Source: Variovorax sp. V93
GTDB lineage: Bacteria > Pseudomonadota > Gammaproteobacteria > Burkholderiales > Burkholderiaceae_C
Assembly (NCBI RefSeq): GCF_041154485.1
Contig: NZ_AP028669.1
Coordinates: 4,526,001-4,590,000, forward strand
DNA length: 64,000 bases
Direction: 5' to 3'
The first letter of the stretch is position 1. The number at the start of each line of letters is the position of its first letter. Shown one piece after another: positions 1 to 7,963 of this stretch. Under the pieces are notes generated by a model. That model saw only the letters and a program-made list of their open reading frames with translations. It did no database searches and was not told the DNA's origin. The position numbers and the translations under genes are program-made.

Positions 1-18
1 GACGATGCGGGGGCTCAT
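1..18 (-). CDS. N-terminus of a divergent gene, possibly a TetR-type regulator (partial)
   Basis: Reading leftward, an ATG at 18 preceded by a GGAGA Shine-Dalgarno eight bases upstream opens the peptide MSPRIV, which runs off the window edge. Only six codons are visible, so the family cannot be read directly. The TetR suggestion is inferred from the two operator-like inverted repeats just upstream and from the divergent exporter gene, a common TetR/efflux arrangement. Confidence 0.35.
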
Positions 19-34
19 CAAAGAAATCTCCATG

Positions 35-83
35 TGGACAGTGTCCATTATGTCTGCTATTCTTTGTGGACGGTGTACACAAA
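35..83. promoter_or_regulatory. Paired operator-like repeats between divergent genes
   Basis: Two similar elements lie 32 bp apart. Positions 35-47 read TGGACAGTGTCCA, a perfect inverted repeat (TGGACA/TGTCCA around one base). Positions 67-79 read TGGACGGTGTACA, nested in the longer TTTGTG/CACAAA inverted repeat at 63-83. This is the usual look of operators for a dimeric TetR-type repressor controlling itself and the rightward VOC/MFS genes. The regulator's identity is inference. Confidence 0.5.
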
Positions 84-148
84 CTTAGTTATTCCGTATG
101 CGCGCAGGTCCCTGCGCATCCTTTCATCCTCAGTCCAAAGGAAATGCC

Positions 149-586
149 ATGAAAGTCCAGTCCTATCTGTCCTTCGAAGGCCGCTGCGACGAAGCGCTCG
201 GGTTCTACAAGAAGGCGCTCGGCGCCGAGGTCGTGCAGCTCATGCGCTACAGCGAGGCGCCCGAAATGCCGCCCTCGTCCGATGCCGACGCCAGCTGCGG
301 CGGGGGCGCGCCGGCGGCCGACAAGGTGATGCACGCGGTGGTGCGCATCGGAGAAACCGAACTGATGGCCTCCGACGGCCGGTGCTCGGGCCAGCCGGAG
401 TTCAAGGGCATCATGCTGGCCCTCACCGCCTCCACCGACGCCCAGGCGCGCCAGTGGTTCGATGCGCTGGCCGATGGCGGCCAGGTGATGCAGCCGCTCA
501 CGCCGACCTTCTTCAGCTCCAGCTTCGGCATGCTCGCGGACCGCTTCGGCGTGGGCTGGCTGCTGGTGGTGGCGCCCGCCGCCTGA
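149..586 (+). CDS. VOC (glyoxalase/bleomycin-resistance) family protein, PhnB-like
   Basis: A 145-aa protein of the vicinal oxygen chelate superfamily. It opens with MKVQSYLSFEGRCDEALGFY, the first beta-alpha-beta unit typical of PhnB-like VOC proteins, and closes with the second unit containing FGMLADRFGVGWLL. The start at 149 is chosen for the AAGGA ribosome site at 138-142 rather than an upstream in-frame ATG at 98. Such proteins are small dimers that bind metal or a hydrophobic ligand; the substrate is unknown. It leads a rightward group with a second VOC protein and an exporter, which hints at resistance or detoxification. Confidence 0.85.
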   Translation: MKVQSYLSFEGRCDEALGFYKKALGAEVVQLMRYSEAPEMPPSSDADASCGGGAPAADKVMHAVVRIGETELMASDGRCSGQPEFKGIMLALTASTDAQARQWFDALADGGQVMQPLTPTFFSSSFGMLADRFGVGWLLVVAPAA

Positions 587-624
587 AGGCAGGGCTCGGC
601 AAGAAAACAACCAAGGAAAACCTC

Positions 625-1044
625 ATGTCTCCCATCCACGCTTATCTCTCGTTCGACGGCAATGCGGCCGAGGCCATGCGCTTCTATGAAAAGACGCTTG
701 GTGGCACCATGCAGATGATGATGACCATGGGCGAAGCCCCGGGCGCCGAACAGTTTCCGGCCGGCGCCGAAAAACGCATCATGCATGCAGCCCTGGCCTA
801 CGGCGACGGCATGCTGATGGCCTCCGACACCATGCCCGGCCAGCCCTATGAAGGCATGAAGGGCTTCGGCGTGGCACTGACGATCGAGACCGTCGCGGAA
901 GCCAGGCGCGTGTTCGACGCCTTTGCCGAGGGCGGCAAGGTCACGATGCCTTTCGAGAAGACCTTCTGGGTCGAGGGATTCGGCATGGTGACCGACCGCT
1001 TCGGCACGCCCTGGCTCATCAACGGCGGCAAGCCGCTGGTCTGA
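625..1044 (+). CDS. VOC family protein, PhnB-like
   Basis: A 139-aa paralogue of the preceding protein, 38 bp downstream, sharing the MxxxxYLSFxGxxxEAxxFY opening and the FGMVTDRFGTPWLI ending. The start follows AAGGAAAA at 613-620. The pair probably arose by tandem duplication: both have the same length and domain order but differ in the middle, where the first carries a Cys/Gly-rich insertion (around residues 44-55) that this one lacks. The ligand is unknown. Short spacing suggests co-transcription with its neighbours. Confidence 0.85.
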   Translation: MSPIHAYLSFDGNAAEAMRFYEKTLGGTMQMMMTMGEAPGAEQFPAGAEKRIMHAALAYGDGMLMASDTMPGQPYEGMKGFGVALTIETVAEARRVFDAFAEGGKVTMPFEKTFWVEGFGMVTDRFGTPWLINGGKPLV

Positions 1045-1084
1045 CCCCGCCCCTCCCATCCGCAACCCGCAGGAACCGCTCTTC

Positions 1085-2572
1085 ATGACCGACACACTCG
1101 ACAACAACCGAAAGCGCTGGCTCGCACTGATGGTGCTGTGCCTGGGCGTGCTGATGATCGTGCTCGACACCACGATCGTGAATGTGGCACTGCCCTCGAT
1201 CCGCACCGACCTCGGCTTCACCGAGACCTCGCTGGTCTGGGTGGTGAACGCCTACATGCTGACCTTCGGCGGCTTCCTGCTGCTGGGCGGACGGCTGGGC
1301 GACCTGTATGGCCACCGCAGGCTCTTCCTGATCGGCCTCGTGCTGTTCACGCTGGCCTCGCTGGCCTGCGGCCTCGCCAATTCGCAGGTGCTGCTGGTCG
1401 CGGCGCGCGCGGTGCAGGGACTGGGCGGCGCGGTGGTTTCGGCCGTTTCGCTCTCGCTCATCATGAATCTGTTCACCGAGCCGGCCGACCGTGCCAAGGC
1501 GATGGGCGTCTACGGCTTCGTCTGCGCGGGCGGCGGCAGCATCGGCGTGCTGCTGGGGGGGCTGCTCACGAGTTCGCTGAGCTGGCACTGGATCTTCCTG
1601 GTGAACCTGCCGATCGGCGTGGCCGTGTATGCACTGTGCATGGCGCTCTTGCCCAACGCGCGCGGCCACGCGCATGGCGAGAAGCTCGACGTGGCCGGCG
1701 CCGTCACTGTCACGCTGTCGCTCATGCTCGCGGTCTACGGTGTGGTCAACGGCAACGAAGCCGGCTGGGGCTCCGCGCAAACGCTGGGCCTGCTCGGCGC
1801 TGCCGTGGTGCTGCTCGCGATCTTCATCGCCATCGAGGCGCGCGTGCAGCATCCGCTGATGCCGCTGGGCCTCTTCCGCCTGCGCAGTGTGTCGGTCGCC
1901 AACGTGGTGGGCGTGCTGTGGGCGGCGGCGATGTTCGCGTGGTTCTTCATCTCCGCGCTCTACATGCAGTTGGTACTGAACTACACGCCGATGCAGATCG
2001 GCCTCGCCTTCCTGCCAGCCAACATCATCATGGCGGTGTTCTCGCTCGGCCTCTCGGCCAGGCTGGTGATGCGCTTCGGCATCCGCAAGCCGCTCGCGGC
2101 CGGACTCTGGCTCGCGGCCATCGGCCTTGCACTCTTCGCGCGCGCGCCCGTCAACGGCAGTTTCGTCATCGACGTGCTGCCCGGGATGATGCTGCTCGGC
2201 CTGGGTGCCGGCATGGCGTTCAACCCGGTGCTGCTCGCGGCCATGAGCGAGGTCGACCCGGCCGATTCGGGCCTCGCCTCGGGCGTGGTCAACACCGCCT
2301 TCATGATGGGCGGCGCACTCGGGCTCGCCGTGCTGGCCAGTGCCGCCGCGGCGCGCACCAGTTCGATGGAAGCGGCCGGGGCGCAGATGCCCCTTGCGCT
2401 CACCGGCGGCTACAACCTCGCGTTTCTTGTCGGCGCCGTGTTCGCGGCGCTGGCAGGTTTGCTTGGGGCGCTGCTGCTTCGCACCGCATCTCCGGGGTCC
2501 ACTCGGAACGACAAGAACAACAAGGGAGCCGCGGCATCCGCAAGCACGGCAAACCGTGCAGCGGCGTCTTGA
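1085..2572 (+). CDS. MFS transporter, DHA2 (EmrB/QacA) family
   Basis: A 495-aa inner-membrane protein with about 14 hydrophobic segments, the usual size and topology for the drug:H+ antiporter-2 family. Family marks are the first-helix LDTTIVNVALPSI and the GGRLGDLYGHRR loop after helix 2 (MFS motif A). It likely exports toxic or hydrophobic compounds by proton antiport. Its place behind two VOC genes and paired operators fits a substrate-induced efflux unit. The Ala/Lys/Asn-rich tail after residue 470 is unlike the core and is probably cytoplasmic. Confidence 0.9.
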   Translation: MTDTLDNNRKRWLALMVLCLGVLMIVLDTTIVNVALPSIRTDLGFTETSLVWVVNAYMLTFGGFLLLGGRLGDLYGHRRLFLIGLVLFTLASLACGLANSQVLLVAARAVQGLGGAVVSAVSLSLIMNLFTEPADRAKAMGVYGFVCAGGGSIGVLLGGLLTSSLSWHWIFLVNLPIGVAVYALCMALLPNARGHAHGEKLDVAGAVTVTLSLMLAVYGVVNGNEAGWGSAQTLGLLGAAVVLLAIFIAIEARVQHPLMPLGLFRLRSVSVANVVGVLWAAAMFAWFFISALYMQLVLNYTPMQIGLAFLPANIIMAVFSLGLSARLVMRFGIRKPLAAGLWLAAIGLALFARAPVNGSFVIDVLPGMMLLGLGAGMAFNPVLLAAMSEVDPADSGLASGVVNTAFMMGGALGLAVLASAAAARTSSMEAAGAQMPLALTGGYNLAFLVGAVFAALAGLLGALLLRTASPGSTRNDKNNKGAAASASTANRAAAS

Positions 2573-2636
2573 GGGCCCGCCCATCCGGCGACCCGCTTTT
2601 CTTTTCTATTTTCCGTTTCTTTCAAGGAGACTTTCA

Positions 2637-2996
2637 ATGGCTCGCTATGTCGACGGCTTTCTCGTCCCCGTTCCCTCGAACAATGTCGAGGCCTACCGCA
2701 AGCTGGCCCGCAAGGCCGGCAAGATCTGGATGGAATACGGCGCGCTCGAATATGTGGAATGCATTGCAGACGACGTGAAGCCGGGAAAATTCACCTCGTT
2801 TCCGCAGAGCGTGAAGCAGAAGGCCGACGAAACCGTGGCCTTCTCGTGGATCGTCTACAAGTCGCGCAAGCACCGCGACGCGGTCAACGCCAAGGTCATG
2901 GCCGACCCGCGCATTGCCGCGATGGACCCCAAGACCCTGCCTTTCGACGGAAAGCGGATGATCTTCGGCGGCTTCAAGTCGATCGTCGAGTTCTGA
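2637..2996 (+). CDS. DUF1428 family protein
   Basis: A 119-aa protein starting MARYVDGFLVPVPSNNVEAY, the hallmark opening of DUF1428, a small ferredoxin-like/dimeric alpha-beta fold family of unknown activity. It contains the conserved FSWIVYKSRKHRD and DGKRMIFGGF segments, and its length is normal. The start follows CAAGGAGA. It lies 64 bp after the MFS gene and may be the last gene of that unit. No function can be assigned. Confidence 0.85.
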   Translation: MARYVDGFLVPVPSNNVEAYRKLARKAGKIWMEYGALEYVECIADDVKPGKFTSFPQSVKQKADETVAFSWIVYKSRKHRDAVNAKVMADPRIAAMDPKTLPFDGKRMIFGGFKSIVEF

Positions 2997-3011
2997 GCGA
3001 AAGCTCCGGCC

Positions 3012-3770
3012 TCAGGCGAAGAATCCGTCGTAGACGAGCTTGAGGCCTGTGAGCAGCATGCCCAGGTACACGAAGCGATAGAACCAGGTCGCATCGATGC
3101 GCCGGGCAATGCGGATGCCCACCCACACGCCGAGCGGCGCCAGCGGCATCAGCGCCGCCGATGTGGCCAGCGTGCGCAGGTCGATCAGGCCGAGCCATGC
3201 GTAGGGAATCCACTTGCTCAGGTTCACCACGAAGAAGAAATACGCCATGGTGGCGGTGAACACCACCGGCTTGAGCCGCAGCGGAATCACGTAGGCATTG
3301 ATCGGCGGCCCGCCGGCATGCGCGATGAAGCTGGTGAACCCCGAGACCGCGGTGAGCGCCGCGCCCACCGCGCGCGAGGGCAGCGGATCGTCCGGCCTGG
3401 GCGGAAACGCGAGCCGCTGCGCAAGGAACAACAGCGTGAACACGCCGACGATGCCGGCCACGGTGTGGGCCGAGAGCGTGCGGAACAGCAGCGTGCCGAT
3501 CACCGTGCCGAGCAGTCCGAAAGGAATCAGGAACTTGAGCAGCGCGCGGTCGAAGTCGTTGCGGAAGGCGGCCAGGCCGAGCAGGTCCATCAAGAGCAGC
3601 AGCGGCATCAGGATGGCCGCGGCCTGCGGCACGGTGACCGCCAGGGCCATCAGCGGCACCGCCAGTGAACCGAAGCCGGCGCCGAAGCCGCTCTTGCTGA
3701 TGCCCAGCAGCAGCACGGCGGGAACGGCCACCGCATAGAAATGCGGATCAGTGATGAGGGGAAAGACCAT
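3012..3770 (-). CDS. TauE/SafE family membrane permease
   Basis: A 252-aa polytopic membrane protein with about eight hydrophobic helices. The GISKSGFGAGFGSLAVPLM segment in helix 1-2 and the later GFTSFIAHAGGPPINAYVIP are signatures of the sulfite exporter TauE/SafE (DUF81) family, which exports sulfite or small organosulfur anions. The ATG at 3770 is chosen because the protein then begins just before the first helix; the ribosome site is poor. A terminator-like hairpin lies in its leader. The substrate is unproven. Confidence 0.85.
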   Translation of the reverse strand: MVFPLITDPHFYAVAVPAVLLLGISKSGFGAGFGSLAVPLMALAVTVPQAAAILMPLLLLMDLLGLAAFRNDFDRALLKFLIPFGLLGTVIGTLLFRTLSAHTVAGIVGVFTLLFLAQRLAFPPRPDDPLPSRAVGAALTAVSGFTSFIAHAGGPPINAYVIPLRLKPVVFTATMAYFFFVVNLSKWIPYAWLGLIDLRTLATSAALMPLAPLGVWVGIRIARRIDATWFYRFVYLGMLLTGLKLVYDGFFA

Positions 3771-3788
3771 GGGAAAGGAAGCGGCGCA

Positions 3789-3820
3789 GAAAAAAGCCCG
3801 CCGTGTCGGCGCTGGCGGGC
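3789..3820 (-). terminator. Intrinsic-terminator-like hairpin in the leader of the TauE/SafE gene
   Basis: Read leftward, GCCCGCC (3820-3814), an 11-nt loop, GGCGGGC (3802-3796) and then a run of Ts (3795-3790) form a textbook rho-independent terminator. It sits only about 20 bp upstream of the TauE/SafE start and in the same direction. With no leftward gene above it, it would act on the gene's own leader as an attenuator, or end a short RNA. Confidence 0.5.
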
Positions 3821-3900
3821 CACCCGAGCGTAGCAGGATGGCGCGGGCCCTGCAGGCGCTTCGGCACGGCACTTTGCGGCCGTGGACCGTCTTCGGAAAC

Positions 3901-3916
3901 TGTGCGTAAACGCACA
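3901..3916. promoter_or_regulatory. Palindrome in the divergent TauE/SafE - DoxX promoter region
   Basis: TGTGCGTAAACGCACA is a perfect six-base inverted repeat around TAAA, placed midway between two divergent genes. It is a plausible operator for a dimeric repressor. The remainder of this 227-bp intergenic stretch holds the hairpin near 3800 and nothing else recognisable. Confidence 0.35.
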
Positions 3917-3997
3917 TACCGCCAGGCAGCGGCTGCGCACACTGGAACCGCAACCGCCGCACTCCGCGGCCGCCCTCTCATTTTTCAAGGATCCGCC

Positions 3998-4477
3998 ATG
4001 TACACCCAGACCGTAGCCGCCAACGCCGCGCGTGCGCCGATCGCACCTTCGCAGGCTTCCTCCGCCTTCTCCCCCGCCACGCCGGACGACGCCGGCAAGC
4101 TGCTGCTGCGCCTGGCGATCGGCGTGCTCGTGCTGCTGCACGGCATCTTCAAGATCTCGGCCGGCGTGGGCTTCGTGAGCGCGATGCTGGCGAAGGCCGG
4201 CCTGCCGGGCGGGCTGGCCTACCTGGTGTACGTGGGCGAGATCGTGGCGCCGCTCCTCATGATCGCCGGCTTCTGGACCCGCGCCGCGGCCGGCGTGGTC
4301 GTCATCAACATGCTCGCGGCCTTCGGCCTGGTGCACATGGCCGACCTGTTCGCTCTGACCAAGCAGGGCGGCTGGGCGCTCGAGCTGCAGGGCCTGTACC
4401 TGTTCGGCGCGCTCACCGTGGTGCTGCTGGGCGCGGGCCGATTCAGCCTTGGCGGGCTGCGCGGCCGCTGGAACTGA
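3998..4477 (+). CDS. DoxX family membrane protein
   Basis: A 159-aa protein with four hydrophobic helices. LRLAIGVLVLLHGIFKIS and GFVSAMLAKAGLPGGLAYLVY are typical of DoxX/YphA-type small membrane proteins; family members associate with terminal oxidases or thiol stress, but a general function is not settled. About 35 residues of Ala/Pro/Ser-rich sequence precede the first helix. The start follows CAAGG. It converges on the Crp-type regulator with 6 bp between stops. Confidence 0.85.
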   Translation: MYTQTVAANAARAPIAPSQASSAFSPATPDDAGKLLLRLAIGVLVLLHGIFKISAGVGFVSAMLAKAGLPGGLAYLVYVGEIVAPLLMIAGFWTRAAAGVVVINMLAAFGLVHMADLFALTKQGGWALELQGLYLFGALTVVLLGAGRFSLGGLRGRWN

Positions 4478-4483
4478 TCCGGC

Positions 4484-5203
4484 TCAGCCGGCGTCGCCCC
4501 GCACCTGCGAGACCATCGCCTCGAGCCGGGCGACGTCGGCCACCCGCAGGGCCTTGCCGTCCTTCTGCAGCACGCCGCTGCGTGCCAGCACGTTGAGTTC
4601 GCGGGTCACCTGCTCGCGGTTGGTGCTGATCTGGCCCGCCAGGGCTGCGTGCCTGGGCGCCGGCTCCAGCCGCGCCTGGTTGTGCGCCACGCCCGCAGCC
4701 CGCGCGAGGCGCAGCAGCTCGGCATGCAGCCGGTTCTGGACCCCCAGCGTGCTCAGGTCGATCACGCGCTCCGACAGCTGCCGCACCAGCGAGGCCAGCC
4801 GCTGCATCACCCGCTCGGCCACCAGCGGCTCCTCGCGCAGCAGGGCCAGGAAGGCGGCGCGGTCGAGGCTCGCAAGCACGCTCGGCAGCAGCGTGACCAC
4901 GTCGGCCGAACGCGGCCCGCCGTCGATGGCGGCAATGTCGCCGAAGTGCTCGCCGGCTTCCGAATCCCTGAAGGTCACCTGCCGCCCGTTGGCCGCGTAG
5001 GTGGTCACGCGGACCCGGCCCGAGACCAGCAGGAACACCTCGCCCTGCTGCTCGGCACGCAGCAGCAAGGGCTTGCCGGCCTCGACGCTGTGCCACAGGC
5101 ATTGCTGCGCGAGCAGGTCGAGCCGCTGGTCTGAAAGGCCTTCGAACAGCGCGATGCGGCGCAGCGCGAGGCTGGAACGGGGAGTGATTGGAGTGGAGGC
5201 CAT
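4484..5203 (-). CDS. Crp/Fnr family transcriptional regulator
   Basis: A 239-aa protein with an N-terminal cyclic-nucleotide-binding-type beta barrel (LRRIALFEGLSDQRLDLLA, then EVFLLVSGRVRV and FGDIAAIDGGPRSADV, about residues 15-125), a long dimer helix and a C-terminal winged helix (ISTNREQVTRELNVLARSG). No Fnr-type cysteine cluster is seen. The barrel has the FGDIA element that resembles the phosphate-binding cassette. The start at 5203 avoids a 17-residue extension running toward the divergent cyclase gene. The head-to-head placement with a cyclase suggests, but does not prove, a cyclic-nucleotide ligand. Confidence 0.85.
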   Translation of the reverse strand: MASTPITPRSSLALRRIALFEGLSDQRLDLLAQQCLWHSVEAGKPLLLRAEQQGEVFLLVSGRVRVTTYAANGRQVTFRDSEAGEHFGDIAAIDGGPRSADVVTLLPSVLASLDRAAFLALLREEPLVAERVMQRLASLVRQLSERVIDLSTLGVQNRLHAELLRLARAAGVAHNQARLEPAPRHAALAGQISTNREQVTRELNVLARSGVLQKDGKALRVADVARLEAMVSQVRGDAG

Positions 5204-5256
5204 GCCGGTGGAGAGGGGCGCGCGCATTATGCTCGGGTGCCCTTTCGAAGCCATTC

Positions 5257-6900
5257 ATGGACAGACGCTCCCCACCCATCGCCCGGCTGCCGAAACCGCC
5301 GACCCGGCGCAACCTCCGATGGACGAGCGGACTGGTGCTGATGGCCTATGTCACGGCGCACCTGCTGAACCATTCGCTGGGCATTGCCTCCTTCGCTGCG
5401 GCCGAGGCGGTGCTGCGCAACGTGCAGCTCTTCTGGCACAGCCTGCCGGGCACGCTGCTGCTGTATGGCGCGGCCGCCGTGCACCTGGCGCTGGCCGTGG
5501 CCGCGCTGTGGGAGCGCCGCACGCTGCGCATGCCGCCGCTCGAGGGCCTGCGCGTGCTGCTGGGTTTTGCGCTGCCGCTGCTGCTGGCCACCCACCTGAC
5601 CGCCATGCGCGGCGCCTTCCTGGCCTATGGCATCGAGGGCTCCTATGTCCGCGTGGTCTCGGGCCTGTGGAGCCTGCCGGGCGCCGGCGCGCAGTTCACG
5701 ATGCTGCTCGCGGCCTGGACCCATGGCTGCCTCGGCATCCACTTCGCGCTGCGGGCGCGGCCGGCCTACCGCCGCCTTTCCTATCTGCTGCTGGCCATTG
5801 CCGTGGTGCTGCCGCTCGCGGCGATGATGGGTTTCGTCTCGATGGGGCGGGAATTCCAGTGGACCGGCGTGCCGCCCGCGGTGCTGCCGACCCCGGCCCA
5901 GGGCCGGGCGCTCGGCATGGCGGAGGGCCGCATCAAGCTCTTCTACGCGCTCGGCCTGGCCGCCCTGCTGGCAGCCTATGCGGCGCGCAACTGGTTCGCG
6001 CGCCGCGCGCGCGGCGCGTCGATTGCGCTGCGCTACCCCGGCCGCACGGTGCACGTGCCGCACGGTTGGAGCGTGCTGGAAGCGAGTCGGTCGCACGGCA
6101 TCGCCCATCTCTCGGTGTGCGGCGGCCGGGCGCGCTGCTCGACCTGCCGCGTGCGCGTGCTCGGCCCCGCACAGCACTGGGACCCGCCCGACCGCGACGA
6201 GCAGCGAACGCTCGACCGCGTGCGTGCACCGGAAGGCGTGCGGCTGGCCTGCCAACTGCGCCCGCGAGGCGACATCGAGGTCATCCCGCTGTTCGCGCCC
6301 GCAAGCCGCGGAAGACAGCCGGCGCCGGCCAGCAGCTTCGGCCGCGAGCGCGACGTGGCCATCCTGTTCGTGGACCTGCGACGCTGGTCGGGGTTGGCGG
6401 AAGGGCAATGGCCCTTCGACCTAGCCTATGTGCTCGACCGCTACTTTGCCACCGTGGGCGCCGCGGTGCGCGAATGCGGCGGCGTGCCGAACCAGTTCAT
6501 CGGCGACAGCGTGATGGCGATCTTCGGCCTCGGCACCGACCTGCCCACCGCCTGCCGGCAGGCGCTGCGCGCGACCGAACTGATCGGCCAGCGCATGGAT
6601 GCGTGGAGCGAAGGCTTCGAAGCCCAGTTCGGCCAGCGCCTGGACTTCGGCATGGGCCTGCACGCCGGACGCGCGGCCGTGGGCGAAGTGGGCTACCTCG
6701 ACACCACCACCTTCACCGCGATCGGCGAAGTGGTCAACACCGCGAGCCGGCTGCAGGACCACGCCAAGACGGCCGCGTCGCGCCTGGTGGTCTCGGTGTA
6801 TGCCGCGCAGCAGGCCGGCTTCGCGCATGCCGGAGGACAGGTCGAGATGCTGGCCGTGCGCGGCCGCTCCGAGCCCATTGCGGTGATCTGCTCCGATTAG
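5257..6900 (+). CDS. Membrane / [2Fe-2S] ferredoxin / class III adenylate-guanylate cyclase fusion
   Basis: A 547-aa three-part protein. Residues 1-250 hold about six transmembrane helices with several conserved-looking histidines (HLLNHSLG, THGCLGIHF), reminiscent of a haem-binding cytochrome b-like module. Residues about 255-345 form a ferredoxin domain with Cys288, Cys294, Cys297 and Cys332 (C-X5-C-X2-C...C). Residues about 360-547 are a class III cyclase with the two metal aspartates Asp373 (FVDLRRWSG) and Asp417 (GDSVMAIFG) and a transition-state region (GEVVNTASRL). It should make cAMP or cGMP under redox or quinone control. It is divergent from a Crp-type gene 53 bp away. Confidence 0.85.
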   Translation: MDRRSPPIARLPKPPTRRNLRWTSGLVLMAYVTAHLLNHSLGIASFAAAEAVLRNVQLFWHSLPGTLLLYGAAAVHLALAVAALWERRTLRMPPLEGLRVLLGFALPLLLATHLTAMRGAFLAYGIEGSYVRVVSGLWSLPGAGAQFTMLLAAWTHGCLGIHFALRARPAYRRLSYLLLAIAVVLPLAAMMGFVSMGREFQWTGVPPAVLPTPAQGRALGMAEGRIKLFYALGLAALLAAYAARNWFARRARGASIALRYPGRTVHVPHGWSVLEASRSHGIAHLSVCGGRARCSTCRVRVLGPAQHWDPPDRDEQRTLDRVRAPEGVRLACQLRPRGDIEVIPLFAPASRGRQPAPASSFGRERDVAILFVDLRRWSGLAEGQWPFDLAYVLDRYFATVGAAVRECGGVPNQFIGDSVMAIFGLGTDLPTACRQALRATELIGQRMDAWSEGFEAQFGQRLDFGMGLHAGRAAVGEVGYLDTTTFTAIGEVVNTASRLQDHAKTAASRLVVSVYAAQQAGFAHAGGQVEMLAVRGRSEPIAVICSD

Positions 6901-6925
6901 CAGCAGCCGGCCGACGCGCTGCGCT

Positions 6926-7963
6926 TCAGGCCGGCGCCACTGCCACCGTGGCCGCATCGGGCGCTTGCGCGATGGCGTAGCGCACCGGCAGGAAGCGCTC
7001 GATCACCGCGCAGTTGGTGCGCGTGTGCTCGGTCACTTCGCTGCAGGTGAAGCTGCCGCCGCGGCCGCTTCGCCATGCCGCCAGGCCCAGCAGCAGCGCC
7101 AGCTGATCCGCAAGATGCGGCCCCACGGCCGCCTGGCTTTTCTGGAACCCGCGCAGCTCCTTCACCAGCCCGTGCGCCACCTGCTCGGCGCTCAGCGACT
7201 TTTCGCCGAAAGCCGTGAAGACCTCGGTGACGTGTTCGTACGCCAGCGTGGCAAGCAGCGCGTTGCCGGGCCCTTCGTTCTGGCGCGCGGTGCCGGTGCG
7301 CAGCTGCTCGCCGGACCATCCCATGGCCTTGCCCAGCGTCTCCAGCTCGCGCGCGGCGACGTGGCGCGCAAGCCCCGGCGCCAGGCACTCCGCATGGGCC
7401 GACAGGAGCGCGCCGCGGCTCATCAGATCGAAAGACCGCAGTCCATCAACGTCCGGCACGATGGCCGCTTCGACCTCGCCGCCGCCGGCAGGGTAGAAAC
7501 CGCAGCGGCGCAGCACCAGCTGCAGGTCCGCGCCCAGGCGGCGCACCAGCGGTGCGAAGGCGCGCTCCAGAAAGTGGAAAGGCGGCGCCATCGGGTTGTG
7601 CGTGCCGCCGCTCAGATGCAGACGGCTCGGCGCACCGGCCAGCAGCAGCGGCGGCAGCACCGTCTGCAGAACCAGCATGCAGCTGCCCGCGCTGGCAATC
7701 GCGAAGCGGTAGTCGCCCGCGCGCACCGGCCCGGGCACGAAGCGCAGCGACTGCGAGCCGAGCTCGGCCCCTTCGACCTGCGCGCCGCTGATCTGCGCCG
7801 CGGCATTCACGCAGGCCAGGTGCTGGCGCATCAGGCCCGGCTTGGCGCGGCCTGCGCGGATCTTCTCGATGGCCACGGGCTGGCCCGTGGCGACCGACAG
7901 GGCCAGGCTGGTGCGCAGGATCTGCCCGCCGCCCTCGCCCTGCGAACCGTCGAGTTCGATCAT
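6926..7963 (-). CDS. rtcA: RNA 3'-terminal phosphate cyclase
   Basis: A 345-aa RtcA. It converts an RNA 3'-phosphate to a 2',3'-cyclic phosphate using ATP through a covalent RtcA-AMP. The N-terminus IELDGSQGEGGGQILRTSLA is the near-invariant RtcA opening, and PGLMRQHLACV and HAECLAPGLARHVAARELE follow. The HTRTN segment near residue 320 carries the histidine expected as the adenylation nucleophile. The length is normal. The start overlaps the upstream RlaP stop by 4 nt, so it is the translationally coupled last gene of the RNA-repair operon. Confidence 0.95.
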   Translation of the reverse strand: MIELDGSQGEGGGQILRTSLALSVATGQPVAIEKIRAGRAKPGLMRQHLACVNAAAQISGAQVEGAELGSQSLRFVPGPVRAGDYRFAIASAGSCMLVLQTVLPPLLLAGAPSRLHLSGGTHNPMAPPFHFLERAFAPLVRRLGADLQLVLRRCGFYPAGGGEVEAAIVPDVDGLRSFDLMSRGALLSAHAECLAPGLARHVAARELETLGKAMGWSGEQLRTGTARQNEGPGNALLATLAYEHVTEVFTAFGEKSLSAEQVAHGLVKELRGFQKSQAAVGPHLADQLALLLGLAAWRSGRGGSFTCSEVTEHTRTNCAVIERFLPVRYAIAQAPDAATVAVAPA

